A stretch of DNA of 45,751 nucleotides from Chthonomonas calidirosea (GTDB lineage: Bacteria > Armatimonadota > Chthonomonadetes > Chthonomonadales > Chthonomonadaceae): NCBI GenBank assembly GCA_945878775.1, contig CAMCUQ010000005.1, positions 1 to 45,751 of the forward strand, read 5' to 3'. How positions within the stretch are numbered: the first letter of the stretch is position 1; each line of letters starts with the position of its first letter. The notes under the pieces were generated by a model. The model had not been told where the DNA came from. It made no database searches and was given only the letters and a program-made list of their open reading frames with translations. This document shows, one piece after another, positions 1 through 8,405 of the stretch. A program made the position numbers and the translations under genes.

Positions 1-141
1 TTGGGTACACCGGCTCGTCCGCCCCAACCGCGTGGTTATTCGCAAGGGAGGCAAAAGGGAGTGAAAGTCACCCCCGCGACGAGATACAAAACGGTCTACA
101 AGGCGAAAAACAAGACAAATAAGACCACAGCAGTTGTCTAA
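1..141 (+). CDS. 3' end of an unidentified protein (partial at window edge)
   Basis: Frame 1 is open from the first base to a TAA at 139-141 and gives about 46 residues rich in Lys, Thr, Pro and Arg, ending in KNKTNKTTAVV. The composition looks like the basic, low-complexity tail of a larger protein. It ends only 3 bases before the stop of the convergent aldehyde dehydrogenase. No domain is visible, so no function is assigned. The reading frame could be chance, because the stretch is short and the minus strand also has an open frame here. Confidence 0.4.
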   Translation: MGTPARPPQPRGYSQGRQKGVKVTPATRYKTVYKAKNKTNKTTAVV

Positions 142-144
142 ACG

Positions 145-1038
145 TCAATCATTATAGACCTCTCTCTGAATGAGCATACGACTACGGGCACAACAGTCCT
201 GCCCTGCGTTCGCAAAGACGCTCCAAACGGTCTCTGCCGCTTTTTCAACGTTGGCATCGGCAAAGACGAGGCTTGCAGACTTACCGCCTAGCTCCAAAGA
301 GACTCGTTTTACCCCCTCTGCCGCCATCCTCATCACCTCTTTGCCTGTCCGGGTGGAACCCGTAAACGAGACTTTGCGTACCAGAGGATGAAGGACCAGC
401 GAACGCCCTACCTCCGCGCCACCGAACACGACATTCAACACACCATCGGGTATCCCAGCCTCCTGCGCTAGCTCCGCCAAACGCAGGGCAGTGAGAGGAG
501 TGGCAGGGGCGGGCTTGAGTACCACCGAATTTCCCATCGCCAACGCGGGCGCAACCTTCCAAAGCGTCACCACAAAAGGGAAGTTCCAAGGAACGATAAG
601 CCCACAGACACCCACAGGCTCCCGAAAGACAAGCCCTATCCCATTTCCCGATACAGGTGCGGTTTCGCCACAAAAGGCGGGTAAAATACCCGCAAAGAAC
701 TGTAGTATGTTTGCGCCATACTGAATCTCGTCCCGTGCATCGGTGATCGTCTTCCCTGCATTGCGCGACTCTAGTTGTGCTAGCTCTTCCGCGTTGGCAC
801 GAATCAGGTTGGCGAGGTTAATCAGAGTTTGAGAGCGTTTTGAGGTGGGCATCTTCCGCCAATCGCCACGCGCAAAAACACGGTCAGCAGCACGCACAGC
901 GAGGTCTACTTCCTCGGCAGTCGCATCTGCAATTTGGGCAAGCGTCTCTCCCGACGCGGGGTTAATCGTGGGGTTCACCTCTCCGATAGGGTTCGGCAGG
1001 GCTTTCCCATCGATCCAACAGGTCTTCAGTTCTGGCAC
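145..1038 (-). CDS. NAD(P)-dependent aldehyde dehydrogenase, truncated at its 3' end (probable pseudogene)
   Basis: The 297 residues match the N-terminal NAD(P)-binding half and the start of the catalytic domain of the aldehyde dehydrogenase superfamily, which oxidises aldehydes to carboxylic acids. Visible motifs are VPWNFP, FTGSTRTGKE, the catalytic Glu motif LELGGKS and the catalytic Cys motif GQDCCARSR. Family members have about 480-500 residues. This one stops about 20 residues after the nucleophile Cys, so roughly 190 residues of the catalytic and oligomerisation regions are missing. Translating the other minus-strand frames of bases 1-144 does not recover the missing part, so a simple frameshift is unlikely. 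The start is GTG at 1038 with AGGAG 8-10 bases upstream. Without the C-terminal half the protein should not fold into an active enzyme. Confidence 0.8.
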   Translation of the reverse strand: MPELKTCWIDGKALPNPIGEVNPTINPASGETLAQIADATAEEVDLAVRAADRVFARGDWRKMPTSKRSQTLINLANLIRANAEELAQLESRNAGKTITDARDEIQYGANILQFFAGILPAFCGETAPVSGNGIGLVFREPVGVCGLIVPWNFPFVVTLWKVAPALAMGNSVVLKPAPATPLTALRLAELAQEAGIPDGVLNVVFGGAEVGRSLVLHPLVRKVSFTGSTRTGKEVMRMAAEGVKRVSLELGGKSASLVFADANVEKAAETVWSVFANAGQDCCARSRMLIQREVYND

Positions 1039-1205
1039 GTGAAATATCTCCTATTGAGGGGCTGAGTTCGAGGACACTGCCCTAAAGTTCGCTCCATATA
1101 GCAGGGATTCCTGCCCGTTCGCTCTGTTTTGTCTGCAAGAGGTAATGCCCTTTTGTAGCACTTTGAACCACAAGAATACCGCACATTGATGCCCGAAAGA
1201 GAAAA

Positions 1206-1736
1206 ATGGAATCCGTTAGCGAAAAACTCCCCGTTTCTGTACTGAGAACCCACCTACAAATGGAAGACATTGCCGCTTTTCGCCCTGCGTGGAGTCAGGC
1301 TCCCGAACTCCTTATAGTGCCTATAACTTTCTGCCCCAATTCTTTCTACCGCTATTTGTATGGAGAGGTTGGGCAGGAATACCATTGGGTAGACCGTCTG
1401 GAATGGAGTGAGGAGGAACTCCGCACCTATCTCAATGACCCCAATCTACTCTTGCGCGTTCTTTACGTAGGTGGCGCCCCCGCAGGCTACTACGAATTGA
1501 TAAAAGAGCAAGATGGCTCTGTGCAAATCGCCTACTTTGGGCTACTACCAGAGTTTATCGGGCAAGGGCTAGGCAAGCATCTTCTCTCCACAGCAATAGC
1601 CGAAGCATGGGAACAAAACCCGACGCGAGTTTGGCTCCACACCTGTTCTCTGGATAGTCCTGTAGCCCTCCCAAACTACTTGGCACGTGGGTTTACACCC
1701 TATCGGGAAGAGACTTATACCGCCTACCTGCACTAA
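1206..1736 (+). CDS. GNAT family N-acetyltransferase
   Basis: This 176-residue protein has the GNAT fold signature: a beta4 strand (VQIAYFGLLPEF) leading into the acetyl-CoA pyrophosphate loop IGQGLGKHLL at about residues 118-127, then a C-terminal region with YLARGFTPY. It should transfer an acetyl group from acetyl-CoA to an amine; the substrate cannot be told from sequence. The gene stands alone, divergent from the aldehyde dehydrogenase and about 135 bases before rpoZ. The ATG at 1206 is preceded only by a weak purine stretch (gaaagagaaaa). A second in-frame ATG at 1260 has no better site. Confidence 0.85.
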   Translation: MESVSEKLPVSVLRTHLQMEDIAAFRPAWSQAPELLIVPITFCPNSFYRYLYGEVGQEYHWVDRLEWSEEELRTYLNDPNLLLRVLYVGGAPAGYYELIKEQDGSVQIAYFGLLPEFIGQGLGKHLLSTAIAEAWEQNPTRVWLHTCSLDSPVALPNYLARGFTPYREETYTAYLH

Positions 1737-1794
1737 GAGCCCAAAAACGAGGCACAAATCGCATCCATTATGCGGTATAATAGACGGTGCAAAT

Positions 1795-1822
1795 TTGACA
1801 CGATTTCTACCAATGATAGCAT
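1795..1822 (+). promoter_or_regulatory. Candidate sigma70-type promoter of rpoZ
   Basis: A perfect -35 hexamer TTGACA (1795-1800) is followed after 16 bases by TAGCAT (1817-1822, four of six matches to TATAAT). It lies about 48 bases upstream of the rpoZ start. A TATAAT at 1776-1781 lies nearby but lacks a recognisable -35, so the TTGACA-led pair is preferred. Confidence 0.4.
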
Positions 1823-1870
1823 TGTCTTGTCTGCTTTTGGGATTCAGAAAGAGGAGTTTACATACCGATT

Positions 1871-2362
1871 ATGAGCATTTACCCCTCCCCCGACAAACTC
1901 GATACCTTTGATAGTAAGTACGCCCTTGTCATTCTCGCGGCAAAACGCGCACGTCAGATCAAAGATGGTGCCGCCCGCTTTGTACAGAGCAAATCGCCCA
2001 ATCCGCTCACCATCGCACTCGAAGAGATCGCCGAAGGCTTCATCATTCCGCGTCATATCGAAGACCCTTCTGCCACCGCACACCAGAGAGCGCTCAAACC
2101 AACCGAGCCGACTATAGAAGACATTATTGGTGCAGGTCCCGTCTTGGCAATGGATTCCAGACAAGATCGCCTTATGGATGCGGCGTCTGCCCTCCGTGCC
2201 GCAGAGCCCGATTCCGATGATGAAGACGATTTGCTCCTGCACGGGGACGATGAAGAGGTGCGCCCTATGGATGAGTTCGTCCTTGAGACACAAGGGCTTC
2301 TCGTATCTCTTGACGACGACGACGACCTCGACTCCGTTATTGACGATGACGACGACGACTAA
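1871..2362 (+). CDS. rpoZ: DNA-directed RNA polymerase subunit omega with long acidic C-terminal extension
   Basis: The first about 60 residues carry the omega signature: DSKYALVILAAKRARQ followed by NPLTIALEEIAEG. Omega binds the beta' subunit and helps RNA polymerase assembly. Bacterial omegas usually have 65-100 residues. This one has 163, because about 95 residues follow the core. That tail becomes strongly acidic and ends in two runs of Asp (DDDDDLDSVIDDDDDD) encoded by a short GAC/GAT repeat. The ATG at 1871 has AGGAG upstream at a longer than usual distance of about 14 bases. The tail has no domain I recognise. Confidence 0.9.
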   Translation: MSIYPSPDKLDTFDSKYALVILAAKRARQIKDGAARFVQSKSPNPLTIALEEIAEGFIIPRHIEDPSATAHQRALKPTEPTIEDIIGAGPVLAMDSRQDRLMDAASALRAAEPDSDDEDDLLLHGDDEEVRPMDEFVLETQGLLVSLDDDDDLDSVIDDDDDD

Positions 2363-2436
2363 GAGTCTCACAGCAGTAGATAGGCTTGGTGAGAGCAAAA
2401 ACTGCTTTGCCCTCTCAGCTTATCCAATCGGTCAAG

Positions 2437-2462
2437 CCCATCTCTCACATTAGGGAGATGGG
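2437..2462 (+). terminator. Hairpin between rpoZ and dnaJ
   Basis: CCCATCTC at 2437-2444 pairs perfectly with GAGATGGG at 2455-2462 across a 10-base loop. No T-run follows, so it is either a weak terminator for rpoZ or a structure in the 5' leader of the dnaJ operon. The 164-base gap holds no other feature I can support. Confidence 0.35.
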
Positions 2463-2526
2463 TATCTGTTGGGTGGGGTACAGGATACACCCCGTATCGT
2501 TCAGGTAGAGGAGAGACGATAATCGC

Positions 2527-3636
2527 ATGGCAGCCCAGTCCAAAGATTTCTATGAGTTGCTTGGTGTTCAACGCGATGCTTCGGGGGACGACATTAAACG
2601 CGCCTACCGAAACCTCGCGCGAAAATTTCACCCAGACTTCAACAAAGAGCCAGATGCCGCCGACAAGTTCAAAGAGCTTCAAGTCGCATACGAGATTCTG
2701 AGTGACGACACCAAACGCCAACAGTACGACCGCTACGGAGAAGCCGCCTTCGCCAATAACGGCGCAGGGCAAGGATATGGGGCAAACCCCTTTGGAGATA
2801 TGTTCAGCTCGTTCTTTGATGACTTTATGGGTGGTTCGCGTTCGAGTAATGCCACGGAGGTACGGGGCGATGATTTGCGCCATGACCTCGAACTCACCCT
2901 AGAAGAGGCAGCTGCCGGAGCCGAGAAAACCATCAAATACCAACGCCTAGAGACCTGTGACACCTGTGACGGCTCTGGCGCAAAGCCCGGAACAGCCCCA
3001 GATACCTGCTCTCAATGCCGTGGTACAGGACAGATTCGCTTCTCACAAAATACCCTCCTCGGAACCTTCCATACCACCCAAGCCTGCCCTCGATGTAAAG
3101 GGCGTGGCGTCACCATTACCAGCCCATGCAACACCTGCTCTGGCACAGGCAGGAGCCGACGCACCGTCGAAAAAACGATGAAAATCCCTGCAGGAGCCGA
3201 CACCGGTATGCGACTGAGACTTGGCGGCGAGGGGGATTCTGGCGTCAATGGTGCGGAAGCGGGCGATCTCTATCTGTTTCTCCACGTACAAGAGCACGAT
3301 CTCTTTGAACGCAGAGGCAACGATCTTTTTGCCACCATCCCTGTCAGCTTTCCCACCCTCACCCTTGGTGGAACCATTCAAGCACCTCTTGTGAACGGCT
3401 CAGAAGAGCTACGTATCCCTGAGGGAACACAGGGAGGGCATACCTTCACCCTCAAGGGACGCGGTATCCCCGACATTCGAGGGAGAAAACCCGGAGACCT
3501 AAATCTCACGGTTCATGCCGCCGTGCCCACACATCTCACCCTAGAGCAGAAAGAGCTACTGCAACGTTTTGCCGAATCCCTCGGCGAACACCATGAGGGG
3601 CAAAAAGGCTTCTTTGGTCGGCTCTTTGGACACTAA
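2527..3636 (+). CDS. dnaJ: Chaperone protein DnaJ (Hsp40)
   Basis: DnaJ delivers unfolded proteins to DnaK and stimulates its ATPase in the cytoplasm. The 369 residues hold the full type I layout: a J domain with the HPD motif at residues 35-37, a short Gly/Phe region (about 78-105), a zinc domain with four CxxCxGxG repeats ([32 protein letters not shown]), and the C-terminal client-binding domain with the dimerisation end. The length is usual. The gene starts at ATG 2527 after GAGGAGA and leads a tight operon with prmA (3-base gap), rsmE and a TPR gene. No hrcA, grpE or dnaK is next to it. Confidence 0.96.
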   Translation: MAAQSKDFYELLGVQRDASGDDIKRAYRNLARKFHPDFNKEPDAADKFKELQVAYEILSDDTKRQQYDRYGEAAFANNGAGQGYGANPFGDMFSSFFDDFMGGSRSSNATEVRGDDLRHDLELTLEEAAAGAEKTIKYQRLETCDTCDGSGAKPGTAPDTCSQCRGTGQIRFSQNTLLGTFHTTQACPRCKGRGVTITSPCNTCSGTGRSRRTVEKTMKIPAGADTGMRLRLGGEGDSGVNGAEAGDLYLFLHVQEHDLFERRGNDLFATIPVSFPTLTLGGTIQAPLVNGSEELRIPEGTQGGHTFTLKGRGIPDIRGRKPGDLNLTVHAAVPTHLTLEQKELLQRFAESLGEHHEGQKGFFGRLFGH

Positions 3637-3639
3637 CCC

Positions 3640-4572
3640 ATGCGCTGGACTGTAATTACCGTTCCCTGCCACCCAGAAGCCACCGAAGCCATCAGCGATG
3701 CACTCCTTGAAGCTGGTTGCGGAGGCGTGGTGCTACAAGGCGAAGACCCCGTCCTCATTCAAGGCAGTATTCCTGCCACCGACGATTCGGGCGACAAGAT
3801 TCACGCCCTCTATCTGCACCTCAAACGACTACCGGAGTTTGGGCTGCCGCCAGTTCAAGGTGAGATCACTCTCCACTTCGCAAACGACGAAGACTGGGCA
3901 GAAGCATGGAAAAAGCACTTCCACACCACTCGTATTGGGACACGGATCGTCATTCAGCCCAGTTGGGAAGAATATACTCCCGAACCCCAAGACCTCGTCC
4001 TACATCTTGATCCCGGCATGGCGTTTGGGACAGGAGGACACCCCACCACACGCCTTTGCTTGCAAGCCCTAGAGGTGTATCTCCAAGCGGGAGCCGTCGT
4101 TGCAGATGTGGGAACGGGGAGCGGAATCCTTGCCATTGCCGCCGCAAAGCTAGGAGCCTCCATCGTCCATGCCACAGACATCGACATTGTGGCGAGGGAG
4201 GCGGCGCGGAAGAACGTCGCGTATAACCAATTAGAAAAGACCGTCAAAATAGAGGAGATGGAGGAGTTCGAGACGGAGGCGCGAGGTTGTGATCTTATTG
4301 TTGCAAACATCGTTGCCCAAATCGTCATAGACCTTGTACCTACCATCTTGCCCCGACTCAACTCACAAGGCTATTTCATCGCTTCCGGTATTGTGGAGGA
4401 GTACCATGACCGTGTGAAGCAAGCCTGCGAAGCATTGGGACTAACCCACCTTGAGACCCGCAACGAAGATATATGGGTTTGCCTCGCCTTTCAAAAGCCG
4501 GGCGCAGAAGCCCCCTCCACAGAGGAGAGTTTGCCCGCTCTTCCGCGTGGCGGCTATCCTTGGGCAGTGTGA
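3640..4572 (+). CDS. prmA: Ribosomal protein L11 methyltransferase
   Basis: PrmA trimethylates ribosomal protein L11 using S-adenosylmethionine. The 310-residue protein has the small N-terminal L11-recognition domain (about 1-100), a linker, and a Rossmann-type methyltransferase domain. The SAM motif is VADVGTGSGILAIAAAKLGA-like at about residues 154-173, the acidic motif II (HATDID) follows, and VANIVAQ is the family motif IV region, an NxxA type. A GTGGHPTT stretch typical of PrmA precedes motif I. The last about 20 residues are an extra tail. The gene begins 3 bases after the dnaJ stop, so it is translated from the same mRNA; the dnaJ-prmA-rsmE order is widely conserved in bacteria. Confidence 0.94.
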   Translation: MRWTVITVPCHPEATEAISDALLEAGCGGVVLQGEDPVLIQGSIPATDDSGDKIHALYLHLKRLPEFGLPPVQGEITLHFANDEDWAEAWKKHFHTTRIGTRIVIQPSWEEYTPEPQDLVLHLDPGMAFGTGGHPTTRLCLQALEVYLQAGAVVADVGTGSGILAIAAAKLGASIVHATDIDIVAREAARKNVAYNQLEKTVKIEEMEEFETEARGCDLIVANIVAQIVIDLVPTILPRLNSQGYFIASGIVEEYHDRVKQACEALGLTHLETRNEDIWVCLAFQKPGAEAPSTEESLPALPRGGYPWAV

Positions 4573-4581
4573 CGACCTCTC

Positions 4582-5319
4582 ATGCCTCACCTCTTTCTGC
4601 CTTCTGCCCAGTTTTCAGCCGATTCGGCGCAGATACTCGGTGAAGACCATCAGCACATTGCAAAAGTCCTACGGATGCGCCTCGGCGAATCGCTAGTGCT
4701 ACTCGATAATCAAGGCAACGCCTTTTGCGCCACGCTCACAGAAATGGGGAGGCACAGCAGTACCGCGCAGATAGACTCTCCGCTCTCCCTCGCAACGGAA
4801 CCCCCATTACGCCTCATTGTGGCACAAGCACCGGGCAAAGGAGATAGGTTTGAGCAGGTGATTCAGCACGGCACAGAGGTAGGAGCCACTGCCTTTCAGC
4901 CTCTCATCACAGAACGGGGCGTCGTTGCACTCTCAGCAGAACGGGAAGCCACAAAACGCGAACGTTGGCAACATATCGCGAAAGGTGCTGCCGAACAGTC
5001 CAACAGACTCTTTATTCCACAAGTATTCCCTGCCATACCTTTTCGAGAATGGGCAGAAGCTCAAGAGCCGAACACCACTCTACTTCTACACACTGCCCCG
5101 AACCTGCCCTCTCTCGCGCAGTTTCTCGAAAGACTGCCCTCCCTTCCCCCTTCCCTCACCCTTGCGGTGGGCGCAGAGGGCGGCTGGAGTCCTACGGAGG
5201 TATCCCAAGCCGAAAAGGTGAATTTGGCTCTTGTTAGTTTGGGAAGGCGCATCTTGCGAACCGAAACGGCGGCACTTGTCGCCCTCAGTCAGATACTCTA
5301 CCATGTTGAACGGAGATAG
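4582..5319 (+). CDS. rsmE: 16S rRNA (uracil(1498)-N(3))-methyltransferase RsmE
   Basis: RsmE methylates N3 of U1498 in 16S rRNA with SAM. The protein of 245 residues is of family size. It has an N-terminal PUA-like domain (HIAKVLRMRLGES) and a C-terminal SPOUT (trefoil-knot) methyltransferase domain with QHGTEVGAT, the knot motif GAEGGWSPTE and the terminal LGRRILRTETA. The gene follows prmA by 9 bases and precedes a TPR gene by 5, so it sits inside the dnaJ operon. Confidence 0.95.
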   Translation: MPHLFLPSAQFSADSAQILGEDHQHIAKVLRMRLGESLVLLDNQGNAFCATLTEMGRHSSTAQIDSPLSLATEPPLRLIVAQAPGKGDRFEQVIQHGTEVGATAFQPLITERGVVALSAEREATKRERWQHIAKGAAEQSNRLFIPQVFPAIPFREWAEAQEPNTTLLLHTAPNLPSLAQFLERLPSLPPSLTLAVGAEGGWSPTEVSQAEKVNLALVSLGRRILRTETAALVALSQILYHVERR

Positions 5320-5324
5320 AAAAA

Positions 5325-6788
5325 ATGTCCATTTTGGGTCCCGACGGACAGCCCATTATTAGCGGTCCACAGCCCTCCAGCGAGGTGCGCCAAATGGTTG
5401 ACCAGATACAAGCCATCGCCTTGCAGGGAGGCACAGGAGTTGCCCTACAGCGTATGGTCGTTGTCTTTCAGGAGGATGTTGTCAGCGACTTCGTCCTCGC
5501 GACAGCCTGTGACCTCTTGGCAAAAGCGCAAGCAGAGCAGACGGCTCTCTGGAACCAACTGCCACTAGAGCAAAAAGCCGAGGTTCCTGCGCCTTCAGAT
5601 GAAGAGCTTCAACTCTTCCTGTACCTGCGAGAAAATACCAGTAGCCCTCAAGCCTACTACGACATCGGCACGCGATTCTTTCGCATGGGGCAGATGATCG
5701 TCTCTCGCCCCTTCTATGCCCGCGCCAAAGCACTACTCGGTAAAGAGCAGAGTGAGCTAAACCAAAATGTGAGCGTCGAACTAGCGCAAAACCTTATGGA
5801 ACTCAGCGGATACCAAGAGGCAGCCGACATCCTACAAGACCTAAACGATACGTATGGAGGTCTGCCCATTGAACTCATCCTCAAAATGACCGAGTGCTAT
5901 GCCCTCTTGCGTTCCCTCCCGGAAGCCGAAACCCTCTTTGGAATCATCACAGAAGACGCTTTGGTAAACAATCCCGCGCTCGAAGAGTGGTTTGAAGAGA
6001 CAGGCGATCTGCTTGCCCGCATCCACGATTTCGATGGTCGTGAGCAACTCGCCTTGCGTGAGTGGCACTATGTCCAAACGCGCGGCGCGATTGTTGCCCT
6101 AAATTCCGATCAGAGTATGCCCGGTGAGCGATTCGCCTTCTGCGCCCCTCCCCTTCAGGAGATCGCTCAGATTGTTGGAGTGACAGCCGCCGCGCTTGAC
6201 CAAAAAGGCTATGCCCCCAATCGGCTCCTCTGGCTTGGCGAGCGTTCGGAACCGTTGGCACGTCTCTTTGCCGAGTGGTGGGACATCGACCCTGCCGCGA
6301 TCCGTTCCTATGTACCCGGAGATAATACAGACAACGAAGACGACTTGGCACTCCTCGTCATGTCCCACTCCTACGATATTATGGCGCTCCCCAACGAAGA
6401 AGCCGTCTTTGAACTCTATGAGGCAAAAGCGGGTCTCATTACCTTCTCCTTCAATCTTCAATGGACAGAGCGACAGGCAATCACTCCCGATATCGTCGGA
6501 TTGTTGTCCCAATACTGCTACCTGCCTTGGGAAGCGACTGTCGCCATAGACAATCAGGGCGGCGTGAGCGTCACCCCCATTGAAACGGCTCCAGATGCCA
6601 AAGCCCTCGCAAAACAAATGGCAGCCCTTTTCCCCTCCGAACAAGATTGTGACCAACATGCCCAACGGCTCTTGGAAACCTATGCCGGTTGCACCGATCT
6701 GATTCTCGATCATCGTGACGGCGAACTGTACCGCAAATCCCTGGTGACACATTCGCCCATCCCAAGCCCTCAAATCGCCTTTAACTAA
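5325..6788 (+). CDS. Tetratricopeptide-like repeat protein of unknown function
   Basis: A 487-residue soluble protein without a signal peptide or membrane segment. Its first half contains helical repeats that resemble TPRs (YYDIGTRFFRMGQ..., LAQNLMELSGYQEAADIL, ECYALLRSLPEAETLF). The second half contains a domain I do not recognise, with KAGLITFSFNLQW and a Cys-containing C-terminal region. ATG 5325 has GGAG 8 bases upstream and follows rsmE by 5 bases, so it is the last gene of the dnaJ-prmA-rsmE operon. That placement suggests a role in translation or protein quality control, but this is only a guess. It converges on the histidine kinase gene with a 30-base gap and no clear terminator between them. 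Confidence 0.75.
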   Translation: MSILGPDGQPIISGPQPSSEVRQMVDQIQAIALQGGTGVALQRMVVVFQEDVVSDFVLATACDLLAKAQAEQTALWNQLPLEQKAEVPAPSDEELQLFLYLRENTSSPQAYYDIGTRFFRMGQMIVSRPFYARAKALLGKEQSELNQNVSVELAQNLMELSGYQEAADILQDLNDTYGGLPIELILKMTECYALLRSLPEAETLFGIITEDALVNNPALEEWFEETGDLLARIHDFDGREQLALREWHYVQTRGAIVALNSDQSMPGERFAFCAPPLQEIAQIVGVTAAALDQKGYAPNRLLWLGERSEPLARLFAEWWDIDPAAIRSYVPGDNTDNEDDLALLVMSHSYDIMALPNEEAVFELYEAKAGLITFSFNLQWTERQAITPDIVGLLSQYCYLPWEATVAIDNQGGVSVTPIETAPDAKALAKQMAALFPSEQDCDQHAQRLLETYAGCTDLILDHRDGELYRKSLVTHSPIPSPQIAFN

Positions 6789-6818
6789 CGAGAGCCTGTT
6801 TTCGTGAGAAGTGAGGGG

Positions 6819-8405
6819 CTACAAAGTGAATTTCGGCAGTCGAATTTGCACTGTAGTCCCCTTCCCCTCTTCGCTCAGAATTCGCATACTCCCCCCATGT
6901 GCGTCCACAATCCCCTTGCAGATAGACAGTCCCAAACCGCTTCCGCCTGCATTACGCGCACGCGCGGAATCGACCCGGTAAAAACGCTCTCCCAAGTGCG
7001 CCACATGTTCAGGCGCGATCCCAGTTCCCGTATCGATAACCTCCACAAGAGCCTGTTCTCCCTCCTGTGTCACCCGAATCGTGATCTTGCCCTCAAGGGG
7101 GGTGTTGCGCCCCGCGTTCTCCATCAAATTTGTAAAAAGCCGGATCAGTTCATCCTCACACCCGCTTACCAAAAGCGATTGATCCTCCATCTCCAAAACC
7201 AAAGGCGCACGGTCTGATCGTCGAACACGCGATATTGCCTGAATAAGGGGTTCCACGAGGGGCATATCTATCGGGTTACGCGCAAGTTGCCCACTATCAG
7301 AGCGGGCTAACAGTAAGAGATCATCCACCAAACGCGCAAGTCCTCCTGCCGTTGTGTCAATATCCTGCATCGCCTGACGATACTCTTCCAGTGGCGCATC
7401 GTGATTCAGAGTCACATTCGCATTCACCTTGATAGCCGTCAAAGGAGTTCGCAACTCGTGCGCGGCATCCGCAGTGAATCGGCGTTGTTGCTCAATGAGG
7501 GTATTCAGCCGTTCGATCAACTCCTGTTTCGTCCTGAAGCCGTCTTCTAGGCGGTTCAGCATCGCGTTGAACGTGCCCGCGAGTTGCCCTAGCTCGTCGT
7601 CCCCTTGCACAGGCAGACGCTGAGAAAGCGCATCCATACCAATCCTTTGTGCGGCACGCGTAATGCCCTGTACCGCCTGCAATGCCCTGCCCGTCATCCA
7701 ATACCCCCCAGCACCCGAAACAATGAGTGCCACAGGAGCCAATAGAAGCAAGGTTTGATTCAAGCCATCAACAGCGCGGTAAACCTCAGTAAGCGCATAG
7801 GGAACCTGAATAACCCCCTCTACTCTGCGTTGATAGATAACAGGAAGCGAAAAGACTCGTATCAGCTCTCCCTCTTGTTGAATCGTCTGATAGTTAGAAC
7901 GCCCTTGCAAAGCCTGCTCGTATCCCGTCTTGTCCCAGGGCGTCGGACTGTTTTTGCGAGTGCCACCCTCTTTTGGTGGAGGCGCAAAGTAGGCAGGACG
8001 CATGGCTCTGCTCCCATCGGCGGCAAGCCTCTCCTCACGCGGAGGCGGGCGACGACGAAACCTTTCATTCTCACGCGGAGGCTGTTCCCTGCCACCCCCT
8101 CCTTCGAATCGCCCCTCCGGCGGTCCCGGTCGCTCTTGCCCATCTGGTGGAGGGGGAGGATTCTCGTTGGATTCCATGGGGGGAGGGGGAGCCATCCAGG
8201 GCGGGGGGCGTTCCCGCACACGGCGAGCACGTTGCGCCAATTCTATATCGACAGAGCGCAACATCTCAGTCCGAACCAGCAGGCGCAAAATCCACCCAAG
8301 CGCGATCAGCAGAACCGCGAGTGCCAGAATATTCCACAGCACAAGTCGCGTCCGCAACGATGAAAAGAGTCGAATACGCCCCACTCCAGTCGTAGCAGAG
8401 TTCAT
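6819..8405 (-). CDS. Sensor histidine kinase with proline-rich extracytoplasmic region
   Basis: This is the membrane sensor partner of the adjacent response regulator. From the N-terminus it has TM1 (about 22-44), an extracytoplasmic region (about 45-216), TM2 (about 217-238), a HAMP domain, the HisKA box with the phospho-acceptor His at about residue 316 (DAAHELRTPLT), and an HATPase domain with the N-box NLMENAGRNTP, G1 DTGTGIA and G2 GSGLGLSICKG. Residues about 55-150 are very rich in Pro, Arg, Glu and Gly (PPPPP runs), unlike a folded PAS or Cache sensor. The start ATG overlaps the stop of the response regulator gene by 4 bases, so the two are translationally coupled. The signal is unknown. 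Confidence 0.93.
   Translation of the reverse strand: MNSATTGVGRIRLFSSLRTRLVLWNILALAVLLIALGWILRLLVRTEMLRSVDIELAQRARRVRERPPPWMAPPPPMESNENPPPPPDGQERPGPPEGRFEGGGGREQPPRENERFRRRPPPREERLAADGSRAMRPAYFAPPPKEGGTRKNSPTPWDKTGYEQALQGRSNYQTIQQEGELIRVFSLPVIYQRRVEGVIQVPYALTEVYRAVDGLNQTLLLLAPVALIVSGAGGYWMTGRALQAVQGITRAAQRIGMDALSQRLPVQGDDELGQLAGTFNAMLNRLEDGFRTKQELIERLNTLIEQQRRFTADAAHELRTPLTAIKVNANVTLNHDAPLEEYRQAMQDIDTTAGGLARLVDDLLLLARSDSGQLARNPIDMPLVEPLIQAISRVRRSDRAPLVLEMEDQSLLVSGCEDELIRLFTNLMENAGRNTPLEGKITIRVTQEGEQALVEVIDTGTGIAPEHVAHLGERFYRVDSARARNAGGSGLGLSICKGIVDAHGGSMRILSEEGKGTTVQIRLPKFTL

Noticed and set aside
1776-1781. TATAAT upstream of rpoZ
   Set aside because: The sequence 17 bases upstream (cacaaa) is not a -35 box. 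The TTGACA-led pair at 1795-1822 was preferred, though this site may still contribute.
2317-2360. GAC/GAT repeat at the end of rpoZ as a separate tandem-repeat element
   Set aside because: It is in frame and codes for the Asp tail of omega, so it is described as part of that gene.
6099-6773. 224-residue minus-strand ORF inside the TPR gene
   Set aside because: It is a shadow of the TPR gene with no recognisable motif, start site or neighbour in the same operon.
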